Assembly (NCBI GenBank): GCA_029339505.1
Contig: JAQISU010000041.1
Span: forward strand, 6,705,001 to 6,769,000
Direction: 5' to 3'
Length of the DNA: 64,000 bases
DNA from: Unio delphinus
Lineage: Eukaryota; Mollusca; Bivalvia; Unionida; Unionidae
Part shown: positions 20,205-32,664 of the stretch, piece after piece
Numbering within the stretch: the stretch's first letter is position 1
How the letters are laid out: each line of letters begins with the position of its first letter
Made by a program: the position numbers and the translations under genes
The notes under the pieces: model-generated
The model's input: the letters and a program-made list of their open reading frames with translations, nothing else
Told to the model about the DNA's origin: nothing
The model's database searches: none

Positions 20205-22880
20205 CATTTCAATTGTGTTGGCATCCGTTAGTCTCGAGAGACTACGCAAGTGCGCACATGAGAGATGTCCAGGTTGGTGTTTGTGCAGCATCTGTAGTGG
20301 CTATGTAATCCAACACGGGAGTGGGACTTCAAAGTTGAGTCTTGTTTGTGTTGGAACTGCTTCTTATTAGCTAGCAAATGTAGCTTGTCCTTGCCGGCTT
20401 TCAATCCAGTGATCAGAGCATGCGACCAGCTGTGCATGTCTAGAGCAAGTTTTCCCAGGTGTTGACATCAGTGTCAAGAGCTTTCATGATGCGCTTGCAG
20501 ACATCCTTGAAGCGATGTGACCGTCTGATCGACCTTTTGCCAGAGGCAAGTTTCATAAAGAGAAACATCGCATGTGAAATACGCTCTCAGGATCCAGGTT
20601 TCACTGTCATACAGGAGAGCGCTTAGCATGCAGGCATGATACGCGGAGAACATGTCTCTGATGGGTGCTTCACGCTCTTTGCTCTTTGCCTTTATTTGTG
20701 CCAAGTTTAACAGTTTGCCGTCTGATTACGTGCGCAGGTAATCCCTTCTGTGGACACCCCAAAGGCATGATTGAGATGGACAGTGAACAAGATGCAGAAG
20801 AGTGTAGGGGTTTGGACGCAACTCTGTTTCTCTCTGCTGAATATGTTGAAGGGGTCGGATGTTAAGCAATCATACTGCACAGTGCCTTTCACGTAGTCGT
20901 AGATGGACTGGATTGTGCTTAGCAGGTTTGGAGGGCATACAGTCTTTGTCATAATTGTTTTAGAGTCAATCTACTGACCAGATCGAACGCCTTGGTGAGG
21001 TCTATAAAAGCCTGTAAGACGGGTTTGTGTTGTTCTCTGCATTTCTTCTGCAGATATCGGATGGAGAAGATCCTGTCGATTGTGGACCTCTGCATATAAA
21101 CCCCGCACTGCGACTATGGACACTCTCTACAGCAAGTGTCAGCAGTCTCTTCAGGATGACGTGTGCGATGACCTTGCCCAGAATGCTGAGTTCTTGCAGT
21201 CACTTCTGTCACCTTTGTTTTTGTACAGGTTTATGATGTTTTCATCTGTCATGTCTTGAGGCACTGCGCCCTAATCCAAGCATTGACAGAGAAAGTTGTG
21301 CAGGTGTGTAAACAGCGTGCTGCAGCCGCACCTAATGAATTCTGCTGGGATGCCATCCTTCCCTGGATTTTACCTAAGGACAGTTTCTCTAAAGCTTTCT
21401 TTAGTTCTGTCACAGTAGGTTTCTTGTCCAGTTCGGCCATGAGTTTTCTATGGTGTTGAGCTCATCATTGGTCATATGGTTCTCTCTAGAGTAACGTTCA
21501 GAGTAGTACTCCACTCAATGATACATCTGCTTACCCATGTTGTTGATAGCATCGCCTGCGACAGACATCAGTGCTGCTATCACTTTCTTCTGGTAGACTT
21601 GTATAGTTCTCTTGCATAGTCTTTTGTTTAGGATTTAACGCCATTTTTCAGCACAAGATAGGCTATACATGACGACCAGTATTAATGGTGGACTAAGAAC
21701 CCTGAAAACCCTGGAAAGAACCACCGACCCACAAGAAGCTACTGGCAAGCTTTTTCACATACCCACATTGGTCGAATCCGAGACTCGAATCCACGCAGAC
21801 AAAGGTGAGATGGCAGTGATCCGTAACTACTTGACCACTCGGGGATCATTTGTATTCCAGGTGAGCACTGCGACGCTCTTCTATGGCTGGCATTAGTGTG
21901 GCATAGTTAGCCTCAAACCAGAGTCATTGTTCTTTGCTTCTTACGAAAGATCCATTTGGTTGTGCTGTACAATCTCTCTTTTGTGATCCCATCTCTCTTT
22001 AGCCCTGCAGTTGGGAAGTTCGAAATCAAACTTATAGGAGATGGCATAAGTGAATTGCTTAGCCTTGTCTGCATATGACATTTTGCTCATGTCAATGCAT
22101 CGTTTACCCGCCTGCCTAGAGTGGTGTATCTTCTCTGGCTGAAGTTTCATTTTGCAGCACACCTGCGAGTGGTCAGTGTCACAGTCAACGCTGTAGAATG
22201 TACGAGTAAGAAGCACAGCCTTAATGGCAGATTGTCTCGTAATGATCAAGTCAAGTTGGTGCCAGTGTTTGGACACTATGCTGAGGCTTTTCTGAAAGAA
22301 TGAACTGGTGATCATGAGGTTATGGTACAAGCACATATCTAGGAGTCGCTGCCGGTTGTCATGCATCTTCCCAATGCCAAACTTGCCACGACTGGAAGGA
22401 CAAAAAGTTATGGCTAGCACCTTCCCTTTGAAGTCACCCAGTAATATGGAGTTCTCTTCCTTGGGAACTTTGTCTATGAGCGAGTTTAATTCGTCGTTGA
22501 ATCCTTGACATCTGCGGTGGCGTTTAGTGTGGGAGGTGGGAGGTGATCAGGTTGACAGGCCTGGCTGTGGTGTGGAGGCAGAGGGATAACAGTTTTCCGT
22601 TCCTTGTTGGCAGGGTTCTGTCATCTCAAGCAAAGAGTTCTTGATAGCAAATACAACACCAAACTCTCTAGCATTATCAGCGCTCTTTCCTTACCAGAAG
22701 AATGTATAGTTCTTTTCTCTGCGAGACTCGGAATCTGGTAGCGGTGTCACCTGTAGTGCGGAGTCTTGCAAGTTCGTCTTTGATCACTTAAGTTTTTCAA
22801 AACATCGCCTAGATCTCATCCGAGAGTGTAGTCAGCATGGTCTCGACATTCCAGCTACCTGGCTTGAGGGTTGGAGGTTT
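20205..22880 (-). mobile_element. APE-type non-LTR retrotransposon, decayed
   Basis: This is a LINE remnant read right to left. The endonuclease domain begins near 22880 (KPGSWNVETMLTTLSDE) and includes GKFGIGKMHDNRQRLLDMC, SKHWHQLDLIITRQSAI and DCDTDHSQVCCKMKL, up to about 21941. The reverse transcriptase follows near 21440: ELDKKPTVTELKKALEKL, then GTVQYDCLTSDPFNIFS, and KQSCVQTPTLFCILF in place of the canonical GxxQGCxxxP block. The 3' part near 20440-20230 includes GLHSHYRCCTNT, common at the end of this LINE type. Many stops and frame changes show it is dead. The endonuclease string resembles the craniofacial-development-protein-2-like family that is abundant in animals. Confidence 0.75.
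21625..21850 (-). mobile_element. tRNA-derived SINE, family 1, nested in the LINE
   Basis: The head reads CCCCGAGTGGTC then GGATCACTGCCATCTCACC and GGATTCGAGTCTCGG (B box-like). The body ends in TAATACTGGTCGTC and GTGCTGAAAAATGGCGTTAA. It interrupts the LINE between the endonuclease and reverse transcriptase regions. The same family recurs at 42415, 43390, 43845 and 61238. Confidence 0.75.
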
Positions 22881-24295
22881 CCTTGTTGGTTTCATTTGTT
22901 GTTACTCGGTGTAACAGTTGCAGTCCACTTTAGCAGATACTTGCATACCTTAAACTCTACACATCCAGTAAGACAGATGAACAATTGTGGGATAGCACGT
23001 TATTGTTTGGGGGCTGCCCAGTGACACCAGTTATTCTCCTCCACGATCAGAAGCAGTCCCTGGCGTCTGACTTTGCCAAACGAGTGATGATTTATAACTG
23101 CTTCCTGTCTTGTGTTGACACTGTGAAGCGAAGCTGGAGTGTGCTCTCCAGGGTTCAAGCCTGGGCGGTATGTTATGGAGAATTAGTTGTTGCCCATGCA
23201 GATGATTGCCCCTCTCCTCGCAGTTGATGGGTCCAAATGAAAAGACAAGCCAATACGTCATGCAGTATCACTGCTGCTATTGTTTGTAAACACCGCACAT
23301 TAATATGTTAATGAAGGCGTGTTGACCCAAAGTAAACAAGTTTTAAACTATATAAAAAATAAAGACGTTTCACATTTTTACCGTATTATCACAGAGAGCT
23401 GATGGATTTCAAAGGAAAATAACAATAAATAATTCATATTTTTATTCGAAAAACCATTAACTGTTATCAGTTTTAATTTGGTAAAAGTTTAATGGTAGCC
23501 AGTGGTACGTACGATACAGTACTACTGAGTGCACAGCTCTAAGGAATTTTAATGACTGAGATTTCTAATTGATTATTTTCTTGGAAAGTTTTACTTTTTG
23601 TCTAAGAATAATAACTTATAACTGGTGAAAACGTGTGATATAGCTTTTTTTTAATTCAAACAAAACATGTGATGACGTAGATTGTTGATACAAGAATAAA
23701 GATAAAGGTTGCGTTCATCATTGATATGAAAAAAATTTACATTTTACAAACTTTCAAGTGGAACATACATTCCCATATAAGAAGCAAAGTCGTAGTGTGC
23801 AACAATCAACTATCATATAATCTTTAAAGTCTAATGATGTTTCTTTTCTGGGGTAACAAGACATTTGAAGTGTTTCTAAATATCATTTTTACTACAGTTT
23901 CAACTGTGCAAACTTCTTTATCACACTGTGTCTAGCTGGTTGTGTCCCAGAGTTTTTACCTGTTTGGAAAATTTTGTAAACGTTCACATGCATTCTCTCT
24001 TACTTTAATTTTCTTTTTATATTCAATAGAAATCCATATATATATTGCACCAGATATTCCAAATGAAAGTGTCTTGTCAGTAATGTATTTTTTTCCTGTC
24101 AAAGTCTTTATAGACTATTTAAGAAATTATGTGCAACATTTTTTGAAGTATCATATCAACGTTATCAGTATCATCATCTTATAACAATTCAATCTCGGAA
24201 AGTTTCACGTCTGAATCCAAAATTTTGCAAGATATCCAACTGCTGAACATATCTTTCCTCTGCATGTTCAATATTTTCGAGATCAAAACCAGTCA
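22881..24295. other. Non-coding spacer
   Basis: This begins with the probable 5' region of the LINE and continues as AT-rich DNA. I see no gene, RNA or repeat here that can be supported. Confidence 0.3.
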
Positions 24296-24299
24296 GTAA

Positions 24300-24510
24300 A
24301 CCTTAAATACAGGCTGGATCAGCCATCAAATGCAGAAACCGGATCACACATACAAATGGGATCGGGGTTGAAAGAGTAATTGCAGAGTGCCTAGCAAGGC
24401 TGCTTTTAGTACAGTTCTTATAAGTCTTTGGTTTTACTCTGCAGTGATGGTTCAAACCTGGAACCTCCAAAAACTTGGCCACAAGGATGTTGACAGCAGT
24501 GACCATAACA
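24300..24510 (-). mobile_element. Diverged SINE, family 2
   Basis: The segment shares TTATAAGTCTTTGGT, a GTTCAAACCTGG-like B box and the following word order with the better copy at 46640-46935. The body is poorly preserved. Confidence 0.5.
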
Positions 24511-25454
24511 CAAGGGTTAACTCATAATCCTCCTGCTTTTTTTAAAAAAAGTAGGGTCAACAATTATCAACTGTTTTGTCAAGACCAAATAAATTGAAGC
24601 TGTAAACTATTCCTTTTACTCGGAAACCAAAATTTGTCCTAGTTTTCATCAAGACAATCTAGTGAACAAGTTTGTTGTTTATAATTTGTGTGAATAATAT
24701 GCAGATTTGTGCTGTTAAAACCAACGTATAGTTGGAAAGATGAACAACATGACTTGTTATTGGTGAATACATTACATAGTGGTCATCAGGAATGATGGTA
24801 GTTTTAAAGATTGATTATTTTTAGTGAAGCTAGTCAGTAATTTACCTCTTCTGATAAGTCTAGTCTTTTAAATGTTTTCAATACAGATAAAATGCATACT
24901 TCTGAAAAAGAAACTGCTCATAACTGAGTACACATAAAGTTTATCATAATTGAAAGGTGCTATTCAACAATTACAATTCTCAGCATGATAATGATTCTAA
25001 CATGTGCAAGAAGGATTAAACTATGTTATGCTGCTACAAATGAAATATTAATTGGAAAATAAACAATGTGACAATTGTATAAAAGTGGAAAATTTACAAA
25101 AACATTAAGAATTCAACAATGATTTATTTCAAATTTAAATAAAAATTAGAAAGTTGCAACAATTCTTGAACATTGAGAGTCCAAAATTTCTTTATGAAAC
25201 ACTTTTGTATACATTTTTGTGAATATTAAAATATATGAGCAGAATACATTGTATGGTTTCCATGCTCTCCAAATTTAACCAACGGTAATACAGCACCACA
25301 TTATGACTGTATTCATACACTGAGTATTAAATGTTTGAGAAGTCTTCGGAACATCAATGAAACTTGTCAACAGAATTTTTTTTAAAATGCTATTTTATTT
25401 TGAGTTAAAAATGTTTCAAAACTCATAGATGTAAATATGAAAGATTGGAATCAC

Positions 25455-25737
25455 TTAATATTCACAGAGGGCAGCAACACCTCGAAAATTCCAATGATCA
25501 GGACTCTGGGTGGTTTTGAGCACAATGAATGATATCTATGTGAGATCAGTACGATTAGGCTTTTTGTAGACAGGACATTGATACAGACATGGATCCTTCG
25601 GTGCTGTGGAATTGATGGCATACACATGGACCACAGTGAGAAGAGTGAATACGACCTTAGCTGTATGTTCACACAGGTGACAGTTTCTTTTGTCACACCC
25701 AGCACCATCCAGGTGCAGGCCATAAATACAAATTCTC
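25455..25737 (-). pseudogene. Axonemal dynein heavy chain, C-terminal exon with premature stop
   Basis: This is the last exon of a dynein heavy chain motor of cilia. After a good acceptor (TTTTTTGCAG), it encodes ICIYGLHLDGAGCDKRN, then VVHVYAINSTAPKDP and CPVYKKPNRTDLT. These are the hallmark strings of the C-terminal cap of DNAH5/8-type chains. A TAG at 25536-25538 replaces the tyrosine expected after RTDLT. The frame then continues to the family's normal end, SPDHWNFRGVAALCEY, with a stop at 25455. Several conserved residues are changed to cysteine (GAGW to GAGC, for example). The stop and the changes indicate decay. Confidence 0.8.
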
Positions 25738-28280
25738 CTGCAAAAAAACATACAATGTTAGAGTCTAAACATCACCAATCTTATTGGGCATTATAATATT
25801 TTTTTAAAGATGTGGAGGAAAGAGAATTAGTAGAGCAACAAGACATTTCCATTACCAGATTAATGAACTGGTCAATGGCTGTCATGAAATGCTTTATTTA
25901 TGGTTATTAAGTCCTTTACCAGTAACTCAAATGGACCATGAAACTTGGTTCTAAAACTAGTAAAGTTTTGAGTGAACTTTTGTTGCTTTTTATGAAACTT
26001 TCTTGTAACCTAGAGGACTGCTCAACATCAAACAAAGCGTTTCTGAAAACCAAACTGATGGACTTGTTGTTACTTGCCATTAGGGTCATACAAGCTGCTT
26101 TCTGGTCTTGCCAGATGAGAGCTGGTAAGCATTCTTAACAATTTTAAACACTTCGGTGAAGAGTATCTTTTTCAGTCAAAAACGTTTTATATTCAAAACT
26201 CATTAACTTACCTCCATCACCAGCTTTAAAAGAAATACACCACAAAGAGATTAGGCTGACCGTTGCATTGACCACCAGCATTGCATTGAGATTTAGGTCA
26301 CATGTGTATGGAATATGTCTACTGATTTTATCAGTTATTTTGAAGCTTGTTCCTGAACTCCCCAATGAATGGTCCAGAGTAAGACAGGAATCCAGTACTC
26401 AACAGATATCCCCAACCAATCTAAAGCAAATTTTAAGCACTATACATATTAAATAGGATTTACCACAACATCAATATTTTGCTGAAGGATGATGATAAAA
26501 TAATTTACAAAATTAAATCGTTAATATAATACAGACAGTACACCCTGCTCCCAACAACAATAGAACACCATATCCAGTTATGTTCCAAACAAACTTTCAA
26601 TAGCTATTCTTTCTTGTAGAGGCCGTGAAAACTGTAATTAATGGGATTTTTGTTATCCTGTACATTGTTTTAATGTAATTGATGCATTATAAATATGTAT
26701 TAAAGCAGGATAGATCCTTATTCCAAAAAGAACCAAATAGAATAACTGTTGGCAAAATCAAAAGCTATTGAGAAGACATATCAAAGAAAATCTGCATATT
26801 TTTGTTTACAGTAAGTTGTAGGACATGATAAGACCTTGGGGGCTTCAGATATAAACTGAATCATACCTTAGGCTCTTGCAGCAGGGTCTAATTTAGTTAA
26901 GCCATTAGACTGCAGATTCTATGATCATATTTTCAATGCATTGTCTATACGGACTTTCCCATGTGACACAAAACACCGCAGATTGTCAACAGTGTAATAT
27001 ATGAACAACATGCAGGATTCAAACTAGTAGAAGCAAATAATAGAAAACTGGTGATGAAAAAAATACATGGAATTGATTATCTATCAGTGGAGATGCTTTT
27101 ATGCTTTTATGCTTGAACAATGTCTTATAAACTAGCCTCCTAACCTAGAAATTGGGTGGCTTTGCATCTCAACTCACCTGTCGACTCCAAAACTTTCTGA
27201 AAGCTCTCACGTCATGGTCACTGGGAAGAGATTTTAGGTGATCTGTTTAAACAAATATTAAACTGTGTGGAGAAACTCAACCCTACTGACTGTTGCCATT
27301 TTGATTTTCCAGGCTACATTGACATAATCAGCTGTTAAATCAATAATGAGGAACCAATCCGATGTGACTTTCTCATTCAAAAAAGTTGTTTTGATCATGT
27401 GACTTGAGCATCTCTGGATTTGGAATGCAACTTTTACATGATGTATATCTAGCCATATGCAATAACATGTCAAATTAAAAAGATGGGTTGAACAATTTTC
27501 ACATAAAACACCATTTCAATTTTACTTGAGCTTGAAAATAGCTAGGGTAAAGTCCTTTGAAGACTGCTGTGGGAGGTGCCCAGTTCTAATTTTCACAGGC
27601 AAAGTTCACAAATGATGTGCTGTGGTGATGAAACAGGGTCATGTATCAAATTGAAACAAACATTTGCAAGTATAGCTGATTTGTTGATATCACTTGTCTT
27701 TCTCCTGAATTTGCACCTATTTTTGTTCTCCTGTGCCATTATTGTTTCAGCTGAACTATCAGTTTAAATAGGATGAGGGTTGAATGTCAAAAACAGTTTT
27801 CAAAGTACAGAGTGAAAACTAAAATGTCTATCCTATGGGTTGACTGAGAGAAACATAAATAATAAAGTCAAGCTATATCTGAGTTTTTCAAAAATCAGGT
27901 ACATTTACCTCATTGACAAATTCTGTAATACTTTCTCTGGGCCTCCCCCTCCACATGATATGCTTTGTATCATCTTATAAATTACAATGATCTCAAATAA
28001 AATGGATGGATACACAAATACTATCCATTTATCAATTGCATTATGTGAACTGTGCACTTTACGTTTTAGCAGTTGCATTGTATTGGGTTGAAAATCATGC
28101 AAACTATTCAATAGGTCTATATTTGCTGCTTGGAATATGACATTAGATGGTGGAGACAAGAATCATATAAATACATCCTCCATGGAGTTGGTTGGTTAAA
28201 TACATGTAACTGTATTTCTGATCCTTCTAATATGATTATTTTTAAATAGCAACGATACTTATTACGTTAGTTTTGTGTAC
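25738..28280. other. Interval between the two dynein exons
   Basis: No further dynein exon could be recognised on the minus strand. Short ORFs here show no domain. It acts as a 2.5-kb intron or a deletion junction. Confidence 0.4.
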
Positions 28281-28546
28281 CTGTCTATTTGAGATTTAAA
28301 CTGTTTGCTCTGTTCTGCCCATATGACCTTTTCACCAGCCAAACCACCAATGAGAGCAGAGGCTGCTATCATACTCATCCAGCAGGATTCAGTATCATCC
28401 AGAAGGAATTGTTTTTCCTTCATTGCAGCATCATACATGGCCTGCACTTTGTCCAACTCTACCTGCTTATCATCCAATTGCTCCTGAGCACTAGCAAATT
28501 CAGTATGAGCAACATTCAGTCGCCCTGATTGCTTGGCAAGATCAGC
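28281..28546 (-). pseudogene. Axonemal dynein heavy chain, stalk exon
   Basis: This exon encodes the second coiled-coil half of the dynein stalk and the entry to AAA5. It has ADLAKQSGRLNVAHTEF, a heptad stretch QLDDKQVELDKVQAMYDAA, KEKQFLLDD, and ASALIGGLAGEKV with EQSKQFKSQIDR. The residues CWMSM replace the usual CRRKM, and GEKVIWAE replaces GEKVRWTE. Splice signals (TTTGCAG acceptor, AG/GTACAC donor) are intact. The exons for AAA5, AAA6 and most of the C-terminal cap, about 900 residues in normal chains, do not lie between this exon and the one at 25455. The copy is therefore internally deleted. Confidence 0.75.
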
Positions 28547-30660
28547 CTGCAAATTGGACGTTTGTTGAGATTATGATTTATCCAGGCCTGTCTGTGTTAT
28601 ATGCTGTATATTGTACTGCTACAATAATACAATTTTGACATTTTTTAAATCCATGAAATATTATAAATAAAAAAATAATATTACAGCAAAACATAATTGC
28701 AACTTTTGATGAACAAAAATTAGTTATGATAAAATTTATGGCCAGTTTCATCGAAGAATTGAAAAATTAGTGGGGTTGAAATCTACCATATATTTGAAAA
28801 CAAGAGTACTGCAAATGGTACATTTATTCACCCATCATGTTGGAAATATGGTATCACTAGAAGAATTTGGGGTCAAAGTATGACAAATAATAATTTTATT
28901 TTGGGTAGTGACTGCAAGGGAAATAGAGATCAGACTCCGAAGAGATTTTTTGCGAACTCCAATATTTTCTGACTCTAGAACAATAAAGCAGACCTGCCAA
29001 CCCTGACAAGTTGGTCTCAATATGAGAGTTGATTTTTTCTATAAGATTGACCAGTTTTCAGTTAGGTGTAACAAAATATCAATAACTGTTATTGTAAAAC
29101 TGGAAAACATAATTAAAAGTTTCACGCATCAACGATAAACATTTTCTTCAGCTGACAAATTTGTAAAGTAAGTGTAGGTGCTATTGAACACACATGTACA
29201 ATTGCACAACCTCTAGTTCCGAACCCTATGCAGCTATATGGGTTGTTGTTATCTCTCAACTTGACATAATTCTCGGAAATTCTCTTCCCATTTCACACAA
29301 CGATAGCAGTAATATCTCCTGTGTTACGTGTATTTGATTTGGGTCATTTATTTTTTATTTTAATTGTTTGTTTTTCAGATTCAAATTTGACATTTAAGTT
29401 TAAGATTAATTCATTGGGAGATATATTTTTAGAAAGTGGGATGACATGCACTCTAAGAATAAACACCAGGTGTTGACCTCATTTCTGACCTGGCTTCAGA
29501 GTTGTAAACAAGCTTTTAAAATCATTAGTTGATTCCAAAAATATTATGGAGCTTTCTTATAAACATCTTTCTATTTTTAGTTTGGTCATACGGTGCGTAC
29601 GAGATTTTTTGAACGTAAATTTGTTCTTAAAGATTCTAGAATATCATGTGACCCCTTTCTTGTTTACTTAAAAACAGGTATATAAATTATGTTTTGGAGC
29701 GAACTATTTAGTAGAAGTTGTGCAGTTAGACTATTAAGTTGTATTGTTTTGAGTTATTTTAAATAACATTGTATTGGAAATTATTTCAATTCGTTTGGAT
29801 CAAGAGGATTTATTTTGTTATTTATCTGGAAAATTATCGTGCTCATTGAATTTCATTACCAAGAACTGACTTCATCACGTAACATCGTCTTCCATCTTGC
29901 ATGCTTCACTAAGATTCGAACCTGTAATTATTTGGACATTTTATTACCAGGACTTGTCCAATTTCTCTAGAGGATTATATTTTGAATTATTTTTGGATTA
30001 ATTTTGGAATTGATTCTTAAAACTGTAATTTTATTTTTCTTTTCTAGAAAACATTTGCGCTCAGTAAACTATTTATCAAGTTTTTACAATCTTATTATTT
30101 TCACTCTTTCTATGTTACTGTTTACTCGAGCCTAAGCACGTAACACCTGTCACATGACATACTCAAACTGGCATGTTTAGTCCAATAAATGTAACTGTCC
30201 TTTCCAGTTTTTATTCGCAAGAATCTGAATATTCCTTTTTATTCTTCTGTGTTGAAGTTTATTTTTCTTTTCTTTTAAACATGCATCGTTTTCTGGGTGC
30301 CATTTTTAAAAATTCTATAATAAACAGTTTGATCATGCAGATGCTTCGCATGAACAAATAAGTGACTGGAGTGCTGCTGTAAAATTAGTCTGATTCCGTG
30401 ACCAGTTCCACTAATCCTAAGATGAAACTAGGATTCAAATAAAATCATGAATGATCCACATTTTTTGCAACGATCAATTTCCCATAGTTTTTAGCTAGTA
30501 TGCCCTAACCCCAAAAATGCTTCTAATTAAGGCAGTCTTCCCACAAGTCAGAAAAAGTAACAGCAATGTGTAAACACATATCATTTACTGCTATTGTTGA
30601 CTTGATAAAACATGAAAAGTTATAATTGTTCTCTAAAGCAACAAAGGCAACATTATGTTC
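28547..30660. other. Non-coding spacer
   Basis: AT-rich with no supportable gene. A TATA-like GTATATAAATTATG occurs near 29680 but has no following ORF. Confidence 0.3.
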
Positions 30661-30666
30661 AAACTA

Positions 30667-30770
30667 ACTCTCCCTAAACACAGTAATGTACAGTAATGAA
30701 CAGTAATGGGCTGTAATGGACAGTAATGGCGGCAAAAATAGAATACTGCTAAAGAAATTATAGTAATGTA
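30667..30770 (+). repeat. Repeat with 10-bp CAGTAATGGA period (copy 1)
   Basis: CTAAACACAGTAATG is followed by four to five CAGTAATG-type units and then AAAGAAATTATAG. The same segment occurs inverted at 36436-36525. Confidence 0.65.
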
Positions 30771-30895
30771 CATTAAATATTATAATTTTTATTGTAGGGA
30801 CTTAATACATAAATCATAAATAACAAATGTTGTTATGATATTGTTTTATTAGTGCACATTATACGCTTTAATTAACAAAACTCTCTCTTTCTGTG

Positions 30896-30953
<58 letters not shown>
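30896..30953. repeat. (AT)n microsatellite
   Basis: An uninterrupted run of about 28 TA units. The DNA from 30954 to 31540 shows no feature. Confidence 0.95.
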
Positions 30954-30957
<4 letters not shown>

Positions 30958-31540
30958 TGCTAAGACTGTCCACCTTTTTTATTTTGTTCTAACCTGACTC
31001 CGCTCAGCTCTCATCTTTTTTCTCTGGTGATGTTTTTTCCCTCCTGATGGTGTCACATTGGTATAGTGATTTTACCATTTGTCAACCTGACTGTTAACTT
31101 CTTGATACCCTTGCCTTTGAGAAACTTTCTAAATATTGCTTGTCATTCAGTTTCTGTTTCTTGACAATCCAACATGTACTCCGCAGTAATAAATAAAAGA
31201 AATGTACACATATAACTTTACTTACCTAAGCAAACACACAGGCTAAAAATCAAATTTCAGTAAGTGTCAGTAACTTTACAGATTCCTAAAATTACAGATC
31301 ATTACGATCAAAAATATATTTTGTCTCCTGAAAAGTTGCAAGAAATAAATTGAGGTTATATAATTACAAGTCTAATAATATGATTATTATAAATGTTTGG
31401 GAGAAAATTATCAAAAAGACTAGAAAAATATACAAATAAATCATTAAAAAATAATTCATTACTTTTTGAAGACGTCTGAAACCCATCAAGTAATAATATT
31501 TGCCTGCTATCGAACGACGCTGACAACAGATGTGTCCCTC

Positions 31541-32160
31541 ATAATAATAATAATAATAATGAGGACTTTGTATAGCGTCTAATCTTTCAAAGCTCTAAGC
31601 GCTTTACACCATCCATAATGATGACTACACTACAGAAAAACAAATGACAAAAACAATGAAATTGGAAAACATAAAAACATGCTGAAAACATGTATGATAC
31701 AAAATACAATTAGGTCTCTAAGTTTTTCCCTGCAGTCGAAACAGGTGAGTTTTAAGAGCACTCTTAAAAGGGACCACTGTGTCTTTGTGTCTAATTTCAA
31801 TGGGCATTTCATTCCACGTCGCCGGGCCCTGGTATGAAAACGAACGTTGTCCATATGGCTTTGTTTTCACCTTGGGAACAATGCATATACGATTATCAGA
31901 AGAAGAGCGTAAGTATGTAGCTGGTGTATACACATGGGTGAGGCTGGATAGGTCTGTTGGACTGGAGTCTGTCATTGAAACATAGCACAGACAACAAATT
32001 TTGTGTTTGATTTTGTATCGAATCGATAGCCAGTGCAGGGTACAGAGCAGTGGTGAGGTGTGCTCTGATCGAGGTACTCTAAAGATGATCCGTGCAGCTC
32101 TGTTTTGATAGTTTTGAAGTTTCTGGAGTAAATATTGTGACAAACCAGACAGAACTGGAA
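31541..32160 (-). mobile_element. CR1/L2-like LINE, 5'-truncated copy A
   Basis: Only the C-terminal 140 codons after the reverse transcriptase core remain. They include YLLQKLQNYQNRAARIIFRV, SEHTSPLLCTLHWLSI and TKPYGQRSFSYQGPATWNE. The 3' end is AGCGCTT...CTATACAAAGTCCTC followed by an (ATT)n tail at 31541-31562, the usual CR1/L2 end. Similarity to copy B stops near 32158. Confidence 0.85.
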
Positions 32161-32304
32161 GACCAGGTCTTAAAGTCTTTGCTTGTAATCACTTCACACG
32201 TAGAGTGGAACCAAGAATCACATACCTGAATCAAAATGTATAGATACAAACTGTCAGCAGTCACAAATTGACATGGCTAAACTATTAACGTTATAGGTAT
32301 GTAA

Positions 32305-32354
<50 letters not shown>
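32305..32354. repeat. (AAT)n microsatellite
   Basis: About 16 AAT units with one interruption, between LINE copies A and B. Confidence 0.9.
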
Positions 32355-32591
32355 TAATACTAATAACTTAATTTTATGATCCTAATAAATTAGTTCTAGG
32401 AAGGTGGTGGGTGTATCTAATTTAGATATATCAGATGGTTTAAGATTTGAGATAAACATTAAAGAAAGTAATTTATCATGTGAGCTTTAAAAAGAATCGA
32501 GTATGTTGCAAATAATATTCATGATATAGATATACAGAAAAAATAAATGAGAAGATGGATAATCTTTCTTGTAATACTTCTAGGAGTTTAC

Positions 32592-32597
<6 letters not shown>

Positions 32598-32657
<60 letters not shown>

Positions 32658-32664
32658 TAATAAT
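32598..32664. repeat. (AAT)n tail of LINE copy B
   Basis: About 22 AAT units with one AAC, directly at the LINE 3' end. Confidence 0.9.

Noticed and set aside
23031..23261. Separate gene upstream of the LINE endonuclease
   Set aside because: The frame has no recognisable domain and lies in the probable 5' region of the decayed LINE.
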